DNA of 64,000 nt from Dolomedes plantarius (Eukaryota; Arthropoda; Arachnida; Araneae; Dolomedidae), in assembly GCA_907164885.2 (NCBI GenBank), contig OU015501.1, positions 62,384,693 through 62,448,692 of the forward strand. The letters are read 5' to 3'. Positions within the stretch are counted from its first letter, which is position 1; each line of letters starts with the position of its first letter. Under the pieces are notes generated by a model that saw only the letters and a program-made list of their open reading frames with translations, was not told the origin of the DNA and made no database searches. A program made the position numbers and the translations under genes. Below, piece after piece: positions 1-11,941 of this stretch.

Positions 1-21
1 TTCCATTTAATTTCCTCAGAG

Positions 22-767
22 CAGGGCCGATACATAGTGGTGCCTGAGACAAGTTTTAAAAACGGCGCCTTTCGAATTTTCGGACAGACTCTTAAGTAAT
101 GAATATATCACTATTGAAAATCATCCATTTCTTAGAATAATGGTCATTTTGGAAAAATGGCCGTTATTCTAAGAAATGGGTGAAATAGAAAGAAAGTAGG
201 AAATAGTAAGAAAGTTTTTATTTATTTAAAAAAAAAATTTAAAATAGCAGAATTTAAAAAGCAAAGTTAATAGATTAAAGTAAATAAATTTAATTATAAT
301 TTGCTGTGTAATAAAAGAATTACTAAATCATTCTCGTAGTCTTTATTGCAGCAAATAGTTCCATAGCATCTCTATAATTGGCTTTAGATGCCGTATATTC
401 TGTAGAAATGATTGCTATATCATTTGTTCGTAGAAAACTCCTAAAAAATTTCAGTTAAAAAAAAAAAAACCTGCGCAGCTACTGCTGCATCTACAGGTAG
501 TAGAATTCTAGGGGCTACAACAGCATTTGTAAATATGCATTCAAAATGTATTTCTCATAATCTCAAATTCAGCCGTTTATAATAAATAGTATTTATATTC
601 GCTTATACTTGAGTGTTTTTTATCAATTTCGGCATATAATAGGTAAAACTACTAATATTTTTCTTTATTCGTTAAATGTTTTTTAATTTCTACTCTTATT
701 TTGGCACCTATTTCAATTCGGCGCCCGAGGCGGTCGCCCAGCTTCCTCACCTACAGGACAGGCCCTG
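22..767 (-). mobile_element. Decayed non-autonomous hAT-like element
   Basis: The stretch begins CAGGGCC and ends GGCCCTG, a 7-bp terminal inverted repeat of hAT style. Read on the minus strand, about 330-440 resembles the C-terminal tail of a hAT transposase (AIISTEYTASKANYRDAMEL). No 8-bp target duplication is visible, so the ends are provisional. The rest is AT-rich with no open frame. Confidence 0.4.
125..178. repeat. Hairpin-forming inverted repeat
   Basis: Two arms of about 24 bp (left from CCATTTCTTAGAATAATGG, right its near-complement) surround a few bases. It lies inside the decayed hAT-like element and may be a remnant of a foldback insertion. Confidence 0.75.
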
Positions 768-1864
768 AATTTTTTTTATGAAGACTGTGAAAGAAAAGTG
801 AAATTTAATGAAGGAAAAACGCTGAAAATTCTCCAGAATCTAAATGCTGGTATTTACAAAATATGAGTAAACACATTTAAAGAATCAACATAAGCTAAAG
901 AGATAAAATGAAAGCACCCGAAAAAAATGTGAATGGAATGGAATTTTAAAAATTCGAGTTCCGTAGGTTTTAGAATAGTTCAGTAGAGCATAGGTTTTCA
1001 GGTTTTGAGATTAAATCTGGAATCTCGGTCGTAGCAGATAGCCAGTCATATCGGTGCAGACCTACCGTTAATAAGAACAATAAAGAATCGTTAGGAAGCA
1101 TATCACAAGTATTCATACTGGGGAAAAAATCAGCATCAAAGAAAGAAAATAAAGGTAAAATATAGATACATGATTTCATTCTGTGACAATGGCCTGAGAG
1201 AAAATATTTAAATATATTTGTATATGAACACATCGACACCCTCATATTCACCTTACAATGCTATTGAATAAAAAAAAACTTTTAAAAAATTTAATCTAGC
1301 TGAATTCTTTAACAGAGAAACTATTTCGTAGAAAGGTAAAATGTTGCGAAACAATTTTGAAACAATTGTCGAACTAAGTTTTTAAAAAAGGGTTTCATTT
1401 CAAGCAAATCGGAATTATTTATGAGCATATTATCATGTAATAAATACACCCGAGTCGAAACCACGAAAATTACTTAAATTGACTATATTTTGTCATAAGC
1501 TAGATCACCTGGAATTAGCTTTCACCATCGAAAATCACCTCCACTCCATATATAGCTTGTCTAATAGTTTAATCTCGCTTCCTTTACTTCCACTTATCTA
1601 TAATTAAATCCCATTCACATTTTCCATTGCTTTCCACAGTTCTACGAACCAAAAATTGAAGTTATAGCACAAGCAAAAACTATAGGATAAAACTTCCGTT
1701 TCATTTTTTTAATGACTCCAATAGTTCTTCTGAGGTAAATATATTTTATTTTCGAAACCAAGTTCAGTAACTAAGAGGGGGGGGGGGGGGAATCTACTTT
1801 TTACGTACATTAAAAGAAAAATTTTTTTTATTGAAATCGTAAGGAACGGATATTTATATTGACT
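768..1864. other. No recognisable gene
   Basis: AT-rich sequence with only short, non-conserved reading frames and a G homopolymer near 1780. An ATG at 1712 runs 23 nt to a GT donor at 1735 and would exit in phase 2, the phase needed by the exon at 7230. This is too little to call an exon. Confidence 0.5.
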
Positions 1865-2628
1865 AAAGTTCATCTGCTTTTGCCAAAGCATATTACTGAG
1901 AGAAAAACAAATAGAAAATTACATGAAAAGCACCTAGCACCTGAAAAATGGTAATTTGTGGTAACACTCGAAGAGGCATGGACGTATTTAAGTGACTGTA
2001 ATAAAAAAAGATCAATTTTCTATTGCTCAACTGACGAGAATGACCGTACGAAATGGCTTCATCTAATCAGTGTACAGAAAAGTTCCCAAACGGATTCATG
2101 ATAATTGCAGGATTTTGTTACAATGGCAAGTTAAAAATCAAAAGTCTCAAGTAAAGCCAAAATTCACTCTACTATCAGTAGAAAATTTTAGAACCAATTT
2201 TTGAAAAAGAAATTCCAGCCTTATATGGTTAGGACATTGATAAAGTTCAGCTTCATATGGACAAAGTCTCTAGTCACACGTCTAATTTACTGCCCCTAAT
2301 TTAGCAAAAAAAAAAAAAAAAATCAGAAACAGGAATAAAGTGCATCCTATTTAATGAAATACCTGTAAAATCACCTGACGCTTCTTCAATGGACTTTTGC
2401 GCTTTAGGTTTATTAAAACGAGCCTTAGGAAAATCGGCATCCAAGAGTCTTGGGGTAAAATGGACATGGTAGTACTAAGAAAAAGTTTACTTTTATGGAA
2501 AATTCGAGCTAGAGTTACTGTCAAGAGCCATGACTATCAGATAGATGTAAATCACCGCAGAAAATAAGGCATTCATACATAAAACTCAACTATCAAAATC
2601 GTTTCCACAATGTACGAACGACCTTCTG
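1865..2628 (+). pseudogene. DD41D mariner-type transposase, 5'-truncated copy
   Basis: This is a decayed copy of the element at 20684-21987. It starts in the middle of the transposase and runs to the 3' terminal inverted repeat at 2594-2628, which ends ACCTTCTG followed by TA. Recognisable pieces include AWTYLSDCNKK, then LHMDKVSSHTSNLLP with the second catalytic Asp, then a stretch matching the C-terminal part of the other copy. Several stop codons interrupt it. The 5' half, with the helix-turn-helix region, is missing. It cannot make a transposase. Confidence 0.75.
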
Positions 2629-3136
2629 TAAAATTCCAATACCAGAAACATATGTCATTTTCAGAGATTAGACGTTCAGCTGGAGTGGGTTGTTCTAGTG
2701 TCCGGAGCCTAATATCAGTAGAAAAAAAAATTTTAGTGCACATTTTCTTCAACATCTCCCCTCTCCAAAAAAGGAAAATCTGTCCCTAAAATAAAATAAG
2801 TACCCTCACATCCTACCTAAAGGGTGGTTTTGGTTGCGTGACTGGGTTATTGAATGCTTTGTCATAGATTGCCAATAAAAGCACTCTGACTAATCAAAAT
2901 ATTAGTCATACTCTATGCAAGAAGACATTTCTATCTCACACCCTACATACATTGCCCTGATTACTTACCTACGTTACTTCGGCTCAATGGATTTCCTACA
3001 GTCCCTAATCTACCCGAAAATTGCGCTATCTTATATTACTGTAGGATAGATCTGGATAAAGACTAGATCTGGAATAGAGACAGATTCGAAAATTGAGCTT
3101 TTGTGAAATTTATATTTAGTATCTTTATGTGCATGA
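2629..3136. other. No recognisable gene
   Basis: AT-rich sequence between the mariner remnant and the retroelement. A TTTTCAG acceptor-like site at 2664 precedes an open stretch to a GT at 2718, but its 53-nt length and poor donor make it unconvincing. Confidence 0.5.
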
Positions 3137-4823
3137 CCAACAGAAAAAAAAACTAGTGGCTTTGATAATATTCAATTTTCAAAATTATTTTGTCAATTAG
3201 ATGAGTTTTTTTCTATACGTAATGTAAAATTAAAGGTTTCATATAAATATAATATTCCAACCAGCCGAAAAATATATAATTATAATGAAGTGTCTAAAAA
3301 TTTAAATATTAATGATACTAACAACTGTTTATGTAATAATCACTCACCATTTTTTAATAAAACTTTTCAACATGTTATAACAGGTGATCTAGCAATAGTT
3401 AAAAATCGCGACTTAAAAAATGTTATGCTGAGGGGTACTGGTTACCGTTTAGGTATAACAAAAAATGTATTACCCAAGTTTAAACAAGATTTGGAGACTT
3501 TTATATATAACATGGCTATAAAATATAGCTACCCGTTAAACTCTTTCGATGAATGGAGGTATTTACTAATCAGTTTATTCAAACAACAGTATAAAATTTT
3601 AAAAATGAGAGGCAATATAAATAAAGTTAATTCATTGGAAAATATAAAAAGCGAGATAATAAATATGCAAAAACATTTAGTTATTACTTATGTAGATAAG
3701 GTTAGTTCAAATTACGCATTTATATGTAAAAAAGTTTTTTCGTGATTATTTAACCAATGTGTATAATGATACTACCATTTATAGTAAAATAAATAAGTCT
3801 CAAAATGAAATTAATAACAAAATAAAAGCTTTATACCGAAAATTGGGTATTGACTTAAAGAAAATTAATTACCCATATTTAATTATGGTACCTAAATTTC
3901 ATAAAAATCCCATTAAATATAGGACTATAACTGTAGGTTGTAATACTTATCTCAATATAGCCAACGATCAATTATTAAAAATTCTCAAAAAAGTCTACAG
4001 TAAAATTGATTCGGATGAATGTTATTTTATTAAAAATAGCTATGAATTGATAGAAAAAATAAAAACATTAACTGACATAAACTCAATAAAAAGTTACGAT
4101 TTTCAAGATTTGTTTAACAGCATTAATTTGGAGGATTTATATGATATCATCATGGCATTCTATGAAAAATATGACCTACAAGAATTTATAACAAGAAATA
4201 GATATAAAACACTATTACAGCTGGTTCTTTATGAAACAGTATTATTTAATGGAATGAGTTATTTTAAACAAATAAGAGGCATACCCATGGGGGGAGGGTG
4301 TTCTTCCGCCCTTGCGGATCTGTATCTGCATCAATATGAAACCGGAACATCGTTACTCAATGAAATGATTTATTTTAGGTATGTTGATGACGTAGTGATA
4401 TTTTTAAAACAGGATTCACACAGTGTAACTTTTAGCTTTTTTCCAACGAGTCTCAAACTTTTAGAAACTGATCAAAATTTGGATAAAAGTATAAATTATT
4501 TGGACTTATGTTTGAGATGTGAAGATGGAATAGTAAAATATAGTATATACGATAAGCGTGACAGCTATACATTTCCAATAAACAAAATGCTATCATGGCA
4601 CACATGCCTCCATAAAAATGTTAAAAGAAATGTAATCGTCAATCAATTCCTACGTAACTATCAATTGAACAGCGATAAAGATAAATTAGCGCATGGTATA
4701 CGGGAAATTATAAAATTGGCTAAACTAAAAGAATTCCCAAAAATTTTTCTAATCAAAATCACTAGCAATTTTTTGAAAATACCCAGGAAAGATTGCATTA
4801 ATCGATTATTTCAACAAAATTGA
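3137..4823 (+). pseudogene. Penelope-like element reverse transcriptase, one frameshift
   Basis: Two adjoining reading frames give one reverse transcriptase. The first is open from 3137 (after a TGA at 3134) to 3745. The second runs from about 3720 to the stop ending at 4823. They join by a one-base shift in the A/T run near 3728-3741. The N-terminal part has HVITGDLAIVKNRDL, a motif I associate with Penelope-like proteins ahead of the polymerase core. The second frame has a PKFHK block, SYDFQDLFNSI, RGIPMGGGCSSALADLYL, the catalytic YFRYVDDVVIF, and INYLDLCL. This order fits Penelope-like reverse transcriptases. No GIY-YIG endonuclease is seen downstream, so the element is endonuclease-less or truncated. 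An open N-terminus without ATG suggests 5' truncation. Confidence 0.75.
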
Positions 4824-5503
4824 ATCAAAATTGAAATAAAATATTAAGACATATAATAAAAGTTCTTCAGGTGTTGGAGGGTGTTATTTGCGTGTACAGG
4901 TGAGTGCATTTTTCATCTAAACACCTATTTTTATATTGTTACTTGGATTTATCCTGAGCTATTTAGTATTGTATTTTGTATTAATCTAGAGTATAGGTAT
5001 GGATTCTGAATTGGTGTGGTCATTTTCTGATTGTAATCACTTTAATATGTGTTGGTTATAGGGCGTAAAAGTTTAAATTTACATAGTGATGGATTGAATT
5101 GCTTTCTATTTCATTCCTTTCGCATATTTTAATTGTTAAAGTTGGTTATCAACTCAATAGGTAATTTTGGGCTATATTCTTTTTAAGTATTTTATTTCAT
5201 TTATAGTGTTTTTTTTTTTTTTGTTGACATTATTGTGTTGTACATTTTAGTTAGATTGTTCCAACTTCTTTTCTTGCTGTTAGTTTGGCTAAAGGCACTG
5301 ATTTATAATTCGGGGATGTACCAGACCACCGAGAGTGTTGCCGCGGCACATAAACATGTTTAATCGGAGAGGGGTGGTCACAACTCCCCCCGGTCACTTA
5401 GGTACATCTCCATATTAGTATTCTTTCTGTGGGATTTTTCTGTTGTTCATTCTGCTGCTGTAAGGTTTTGGACTTTTTCTTTTTATGTTTTTAAATATCA
5501 AAC

Positions 5504-5507
<4 letters not shown>
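4824..5507. other. 3' flank of the Penelope-like element
   Basis: No reading frame is supported. A GC-rich patch at about 5315-5412 is bounded by GATGTACC and GGTACATC, an inverted pair, and stands out from the AT-rich surroundings. It could be a structured terminal region of the retroelement. Confidence 0.4.

Positions 5508-5566
<59 letters not shown>
5508..5566. repeat. (TA)n microsatellite
   Basis: An uninterrupted TA dinucleotide tract of about 29 units. Confidence 0.95.
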
Positions 5567-5568
<2 letters not shown>

Positions 5569-5631
5569 GAAGGAAAATTAATATGATTAACTTTCTGTCT
5601 TAATTATATAAAATTATGCTTTTGTATAGTT

Positions 5632-5873
5632 GGTCATTTTGAAAAGGAGTCATCTCCATTTCTTAAATTTTTTCATGAGAAGCATAAAATTATAACTCGC
5701 CTTCATGCATTATTAGTTAGACTAAATTTAGTTTTTATTATGTTTATAAGGCATCAATCCTGATGCAAAAATATAATTTATTAATATTTTTTGAAACTTG
5801 GGAGAGCCTCAAAGTTTGAGAAAATTGGAGATGAGTTTTTGAAAAGTGGAGATGACTCCTTTTCAAAATGATC
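5632..5873. repeat. Inverted repeat, possible small foldback element
   Basis: Arms of about 31 bp at 5632-5662 and 5843-5873 (GAAAAGGAGTCATCTCCA and its complement) flank about 180 bp of AT-rich DNA. There is no coding sequence. The structure is MITE-like, but no clear target duplication was found. Confidence 0.6.
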
Positions 5874-6007
5874 GATTCAGTTCTTCCATGTGAAGGTTCT
5901 TAACATAAGCAAAATTATATAATGTGACAGGGTGTGTTCTTACGATGTAATGTGATTTCATAGTAACATTTTAGCACCATTTATTTTTATTTTATAGTAT
6001 TTCTTTA

Positions 6008-6048
6008 CCATGACCATAACAGAAAAATAGTCTGTTATGGTCATGGTA
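6008..6048. repeat. Perfect 17-bp hairpin
   Basis: ACCATGACCATAACAGA at 6008-6024 is repeated as its exact complement at 6032-6048, with a 7-base loop. Confidence 0.9.
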
Positions 6049-6219
6049 ATAAAATCTGTATCTCTGTCTGTACATCAGCTTATTTTAAAACCTTAAAACA
6101 TCCAGATCTGTTTAAATCGGAAAGTGTTATAACTCTCCTATTTTCCCCCTTTATACTATGGCCATTTAGAAGCGAAGATTATGAAAAATCTGTGTTGTTA
6201 TTCTTGCTGATACCCCCTG

Positions 6220-6530
6220 GTTGGAGGTTCCATTCACCAGGTCCTAATAGGCTATTGGGCTGAAAGGGGCAGCTCCTGTTTTGAATTAGCAACACGAGGG
6301 TCGGAGTCCGACTTGGCTAAATGATCGGTCCCGTAATTTTGAACCGAGTCAAGTGACGAGACCGGAACACTTGACCCCGCACATCCAGAGGTAAATTTGA
6401 GAACTTGGAGGACATTGTAGCCACGACCTATTTTACGTGCCCCGGCCACCATTAATGAACACAGCTGTGGATTTGCAGCGAGGAGCATCGAACCAGGGAC
6501 GTGAAAAATCTGCATTAGTCATAATTAAAG
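6220..6530 (-). repeat. GC-rich block, possible SINE remnant
   Basis: A sharp-edged GC-rich segment in AT-rich DNA. On the minus strand it contains GGTTCGATGCTCC, close to a Pol III B box, but I do not find a matching A box. The 87-codon minus-strand frame has no recognisable domain. Most likely a retroposed repeat. Confidence 0.35.
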
Positions 6531-7229
6531 GACTGATTGAATGCATCAAGAATTACCATGGATGTTTAAAGAAACATATTTCCTATTGAAAGAAAGAATC
6601 TAAATGAAGACTGCATACCACACAGAGATATAAAAAATACTGTTATGCGCTGGCAATGCAATATAAAACTCCTTCTTTCCGTTTTCCCCAGAATCAAAAA
6701 AAAAAAAAAACTTTTGCAGTTTATTTCAGAATACTAACTATAGCGAGGAGATGACAGACATAAAAAGATAGAAATATTGACCTGATCTCACACCTATTGT
6801 TTGATTATACCAATAAAATTCCAGGCCCTCAGAAATTTTATAGCATTACGTATGTTAATATAGGATGGTTAATAAATATGTAAATTATTTTTGATAGTTT
6901 AAAACCCTTTAAGGGGCGCCGTTCGCACAGTGCAAACGCCTAAATCTACTCTCTTTTTCACTTGCATTCAATGTATTCCAGTTAAATAAGCAGAGAAAGG
7001 GTTAGTACTGCCATCTGTTATCAGTTTAACGAAGTAAAAACATTTTGTAACCTTTAGTTGGAAATTTTTACAGGATTCTTTAGGTAAAAAAAACCGGGAA
7101 AAATATCTACACTGTGCAAATGGTGGAAGTTGTTGCCCTTGAAAGGGTTAAGAGCTTTTATTCTAAATTCATCTGTAATCAACGATTTTTAATATTATCA
7201 GTAATGTCCCTTTTTTATCATTTTTATAG

Positions 7230-7284
7230 GAAGAAGTTTTTCCGATTCAGAAGTATTGATACCAAAAAGGAATCTGAAAAAAAG
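7230..7284 (+). CDS. Candidate micro-exon 1 (55 nt)
   Basis: The acceptor is TTTTTATAG and the donor AAAG/gtgatt. Two phases are open. Entry in phase 2 and exit in phase 0 gives KKFFRFRSIDTKKESEKK and joins exactly to the exon at 10720. The other phase gives RSFSDSEVLIPKRNLKK. It is the first of the series that I can support. Function unknown, and no homology is recognised. Confidence 0.35.
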
Positions 7285-7440
7285 GTGATTATTCTATACA
7301 TGAAAAATAAATATCTTACTCTGTGATGTTCATTATCTCAGGTTATATTTACAAATATTTTACATTTTCCTGTTCAGAATTGGCTTTTAGCTGTAGGCCT
7401 AGTTTGTCAACCCATATCACTCAAAAAAAAAAAAGAAAGT

Positions 7441-7915
7441 CAGTTTACTATAATAATTAGCGTAATTACTGTAATTTTTTTCATGGTAAAACTGCTGAAA
7501 ATTAATTTTCTTTGAATACTGTTATAGCTGTTGAAAGTTTAGAACTTCCTCGTATGCTAACATGAATATTTTTACTGTGTTACAATTAAAGGATCTTTTT
7601 ACATTATTAAAGGGTAAAAAAGTCAATTATATTATTATTAAAAGTCAATATAGAAAAGTCAGTTCTGAAGTCAACCCCTATCGCTCAAAAATAAAAAATT
7701 TTAAAAAAAGAGCCAGTTTACATTAATAATTACTGTAATTTTTTTCACGGTAAAACTACTGAAAATTAATTTTCTTTGAGTACAGTTATAACTGTTGAAA
7801 GTTCAGAACTTCCCCATATACTAACGTGAATATTCTTATTATATTACGATTAAAGGATCCTTTTACATAATTAAAGGATCAAAAAGTCAATTATATTCTT
7901 ATTAAAAGTCAATAT
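7441..7915. repeat. Two-copy direct duplication, ~258-bp period
   Basis: The segment from 7441 (CAGTTTACTATAATAATTAG) recurs from 7699 with scattered substitutions. Both copies contain the block ACTGAAAATTAATTTTCTTTG (with one early difference) and end AAAAGTCAATAT. The sequence appears non-coding and lies in the presumed intron after micro-exon 1. Confidence 0.85.
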
Positions 7916-7929
7916 TAAAAATCCATTTT

Positions 7930-8850
7930 TGCGGTTAAAGAATAGCCAAACGATTGCTGAATGGCTAGGGCGTTGGCTTTCACTACCAGAGTCCCGCTGT
8001 TGGCATGGAAATTTCTAACCCTTCAGAATAGGCATTAAATTGTAAATCCTGGTCTACAATCTGCTATGATGAGCGAAATGGCACGGGGCCTGCGTAAGTC
8101 AGGAGATTTGGTCTTTCCTTGGACTTTGACCTATCGACTGCAGCCTTATTAGGTTAGCTGGGCCTCCCTCGAGTTGGTCCAACCCTAAAGGTCACGGTCC
8201 TCGTCATTGGGTGGTGCCCTTTGGCGAACATAGGACACGCCGGCTAACGAAAGTTCCGCGGGGTGGGTTGCGAAGTGACGATGAGGATCATAATCCAGTT
8301 GCTGGTTCTACGCCCAGGAATGCGACTGTTCCCTCTCAAAATCGACCATTCCCAATTTAGGCTCTGTCGCCCTGTCGAATTTGTGACGATGCCGTCCTTT
8401 ATGCTTATCTTTTTTTTTTTTTGAGCCAGTCCAAGTTAGTGACGTAAATTGTGGCTCCTATCCTTTTCTAAGTCTCGTTCGCGTTTTCGCTCGCCGCCAC
8501 TAATTATGTGCTGTCGTTCCTTTTGGGCCAGTATGTATTGCCTCCACTTCTTATCTATCAGGCTGGCAATTGCGAGTCGCCTCCGTCAGAGCTGTACCTC
8601 ATCGCTGCTATTCAAAATTATTTCAATCGTTTAAACTTATCCGCTGTTCTGCCCGGAGCCGGTCCGTGCCTCTTGTGATGGGGGGCTTGTCGCGTGGCCG
8701 TGCGGCGCGGGGGATGCTTGTCTGGTTCGTCCGAGGGGTGGCTGCCTGCTGCGGGTCTATCGGTGCCATCGGGATTTACCCAGTTGGGCTATTGCCAGGT
8801 CGGGCCCGGTGTGTGCTTTTAGGAAGTCCTGGTATACAATAGGGCTAATT
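7930..8850 (+). repeat. GC-rich block with tRNA-like head
   Basis: Near 7960 the sequence TGGCTAGGGCGTTGG resembles a Pol III A box, but a B box at the expected distance is poor. The following ~850 bp are GC-rich, unlike the surroundings. They contain only short overlapping frames (for example 8449-8634 and 8570-8842) without domains. It is probably a long, decayed SINE or LINE-derived insertion. Confidence 0.35.
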
Positions 8851-9756
8851 AACTCAAGTAAAAAAGACTTAGCCAGCCAAACAATGGTTAAAGGATTATT
8901 TGTAGTTTTTCGTTTTTTAACTGCTCATAGACTCTTACAACTCTATCTCGTTGCACTTAAATAACAGCAGAATTACAGAAACTTTTGATTACGTAGAAAG
9001 TTTCAAATGTCTATCCCGTTCTTTTCATAATTTTTATTTCATCCCAAGAATCAAATTGTCTACACCACACAAACCAGCTCTCAAGCCCGCTAAAATGATT
9101 CATGCCCGCTAAAAGGCTCATCTCAGTCAGTGGGTATACTCCATGACTTGGTGTGTACCCATTATTATGGACAAGTTCTTGCAGCCTTTAGTCTCGGACA
9201 AACCTCTCTTTTTCTGTTCGATTTCTATAGTGAACTGGAACCAAACTAACATTTGAATTTTATTCTTGTTCATTTGCCAAATCGTTACCAAATATCAATA
9301 TGCATTAGATAAGCACCCATCTGCGCCTAATAATGGATTTTTACCGAAAGAAAATTTCTGAGCATCCGATATTTGTAAATATATGTAGTCCATAGAAATA
9401 TGTGCAATAATGCGACTGTAACTGCTGAAAATAGTTACCTGTAAGCCAAATATGTTTATAAACTATTACCTGATTTTTTTTTCATATCCAACAATAAATA
9501 CGATGTCTTTCCCCCCAAAAAAGTTTTTTGTGCAACAGTGATATGACTTATCGCCTAGCATTGATTAGTATATAGTCGGTTTTGTTTTATTTCCCCTGAA
9601 ATAAGTATCACAATAAACCTTAATTAGAGGGAAGTTGTTTTATTGGATGTAAATCGGTGCAGAAAGAAAATACCTGAATATGAGTGTATGCTAATTCTCC
9701 CTTGCAGATATATTTTTAAGCCAACTGTTATATACATATACTATATTGTTTGTGTA
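8851..9756. other. No recognisable gene
   Basis: AT-rich sequence with no supported feature up to the mariner element. Confidence 0.5.
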
Positions 9757-10533
9757 CGAGGGCGAATCAGAAAGTCTTTGCCCCTATTTTTTTAGCCGAA
9801 TTACGGCTGTAAATGCGAAGTCAATATATCCATTCCCAGCGGTGGACCTTTCTTGGATCGGATCGGCCCGGCCTTATCTGCCGGTAGCTCAGCGGCAACG
9901 GCGCTGCTATCAGTTGTTGAAGATGACGGTTGTGCTTCACACGTCCACGGCGTACGAGCAACGAAGTGTAATTCGTTTTCTTTGGAACAAAGGACGAACG
10001 GCCATCGAAATCCACAGGGAAATACAGCCCATGTATGGGGAAAAATGTCTCGCTTTGAGAAATGTGAGATGGTGGTGGGGCGAGTTCGTAAATGACCGTG
10101 AAGACGCATGACAAAGAGTGTTCGGAGAGGTCGAGTTCGTGCAATGCGAGGCCATAAGTGGCAATCAGAACCGCCAAAAAGCTCCGGTCATTTCAATGGG
10201 AGAGTCTGGACCATCACCATACAGTCTGGACCTTGCCCCTAGTGATTTCCATGTTTTCGGTCCGCTGAAGAAGTTCCTGACAGGACAGTGATTCACGTGC
10301 AACGATGAAGCCAAGACAGTAGTCCGACGGTGGTTCCACAGTCAGCCAGACGAATTTACAATAGGGGAATCTAAAATTTAGTGCTGCGGTGGGACAAATG
10401 TCTGAACCGGTGTGGGGACTATGTGGAAAAATAGTTTAAAGTACGTAAAATAGTACGTGTATTCGTAATTACCTGTATGTATCTTATTTTGGCTAATAAA
10501 AAATAGGGGCAAAGACTTTCTGATTCGCTCTCG
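9757..10533 (+). mobile_element. Internally deleted mariner element
   Basis: The ends are near-identical inverted repeats of about 34 bp (starting CGAGGGCGAATCAGAAAGTC on the left, with one mismatch on the right). They are bounded by TA at 9755-9756 and 10534-10535, the target site of Tc1/mariner elements. The 777-bp length is well below the ~1.3 kb of a complete mariner, and an internal deletion explains the difference. Confidence 0.88.
9920..10420 (+). pseudogene. Mariner transposase remnant, ends only
   Basis: The first part encodes a mariner N-terminal helix-turn-helix region (EQRSVIRFLWNKGRTAIEIH, then a GEFVNDRED stretch). After a TGA at about 10109 the frame breaks. From about 10220 it resumes as the C-terminal region, with SLDLAPSDFHVFGPLKKFL, which carries the third catalytic Asp. 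The middle of the protein, including the first catalytic Asp, is deleted. The copy could still be mobilised by a related transposase because its ends are intact. Confidence 0.75.
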
Positions 10534-10719
10534 TATTATAGAATTGTATCTGAACAACATCCTGTTGTAAAATATATTTTGTATAGACAATTCAATAAAT
10601 CGTTAGAAAAGACTTATCGTTAGAGGAATAGTATGAATAGATTTATAGATAGTATGAATTCAATCGAACCATTCAGTTTTTCCCACTGAAATTTTAAATT
10701 CTACTTAATACGTTTATAG

Positions 10720-10768
10720 GAGAGTTTTAACAAGACAGTCGTCAAGGACATTTTCGGGGAAAAAGATG
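10720..10768 (+). CDS. Candidate micro-exon 2 (49 nt)
   Basis: The acceptor is CGTTTATAG and the donor is the consensus gtgagt. In phase 0 to 1 it reads ESFNKTVVKDIFGEKD and leaves one G, which joins to AT of the next exon as GAT (Asp). It has the same length and phase class as the exons at 32150 and 44913. No domain is recognised. Confidence 0.45.
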
Positions 10769-11941
10769 GTGAGTATTTCCTTACTTTCATTTTCATTAAT
10801 TTTTCAATTAATAAATATGTGCTGTTTAATTTAATTCTATATAATATGTTTTCAAACATTGAAATGGGGACCAAACCAATACCGAAAAACACTAATTAAT
10901 GCTTTACAAATGAAATATACAAAGAGGAAATGGCATTTCTCAACAATGTGTTTTTTATCCAAAGAAGTTTATAGAGACCAGCGAAGTTTTGTTCTCAAAT
11001 ATTTACCAATATCGCTATAACTACTGAATAAAATGTGGACTGATAAATATAATAATACGTATGCTGAACTGACTATTTTCTATGCGAAAATTTCTCGCTC
11101 TTAATGCAATTCAACTTAGATGTCCGTCTTTTATTTTTCATAAATTCCAACATAGAAATTTAAAATAGCAGTAAAAACCTTGTTTCAAAATAAATATGCG
11201 CATGTAATAATATTTCCTATTCCATGTTTATCTTTCTCGAGAGGTTGATCACGTGGACATTGCATAATTTGCCGTATTCAAGTCCCCTTCTGTAAATTAA
11301 ATTTCGAAATAATCCAGTGGTTAATTTATTTGAAGTTCTGAATTCTGGAACATTTAACTTGCATAATAAATACGACATCCTCCACTAAATCCCAGAGTAT
11401 TGCAGATGTTTAGCAGTCTATCATTGCAGATTGACTGCAAGACACTTGCATTTGAAGTCATTTGCATAATTACCTTTAATTATCCGTAGAAAAGATTTTA
11501 TTAAAATCTGTACTATTTTTTCTGTAAAATCCTTCTCTCAAATTGTTATCAACATTCAGCACTCTAAAAGGAGCACTCTGTTGAACTCTAAAACTTTTAA
11601 ATTCTGTCAAAAAGAATTCGCAATTTAGTGGACTTGACGGGATATTAACTAGACGACGTGAAAGAAGAGTTCAAACAAAGCACGCGTAAAGGCTTTAATT
11701 TTGTTGCCGAATCATTATGATGCAGGCCTAGTACTTTGTTTGGTCTCGATTCCCTTTAATATTGTAGAAGTTTCTACAAAAGGAAAAGAGGTTTCTAAGT
11801 TTCTCTAAGAAAATTAGCCTAAAGTGATGAAGCCTGACATCCCGGTTTTAAAGATATCATGGAAACAGTCCAATTTCCATGAGGCATTTTTCGACCTCGT
11901 TAAGACAAGCTCAGTGGGTTTGGAACTCACGGAAATTGAGA
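10769..11941. other. No recognisable gene
   Basis: AT-rich presumed intronic DNA with no supported coding or repeat feature. Confidence 0.5.

Noticed and set aside
22..767. A complete hAT element.
   Set aside because: The ends match over 7 bp only and no target duplication is visible, so I list it as a decayed derivative with low confidence.
1712..1734. An ATG followed by 23 nt to a GT donor, exiting in phase 2, as a possible first exon of the micro-exon gene.
   Set aside because: The phase fits the exon at 7230, but so short a match is easily found by chance. The peptide is not a clear signal sequence.
8449..8842. Two overlapping frames in a GC-rich block.
   Set aside because: No domain, no splice context and an abrupt composition change. 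A retroposed non-coding repeat is more likely.
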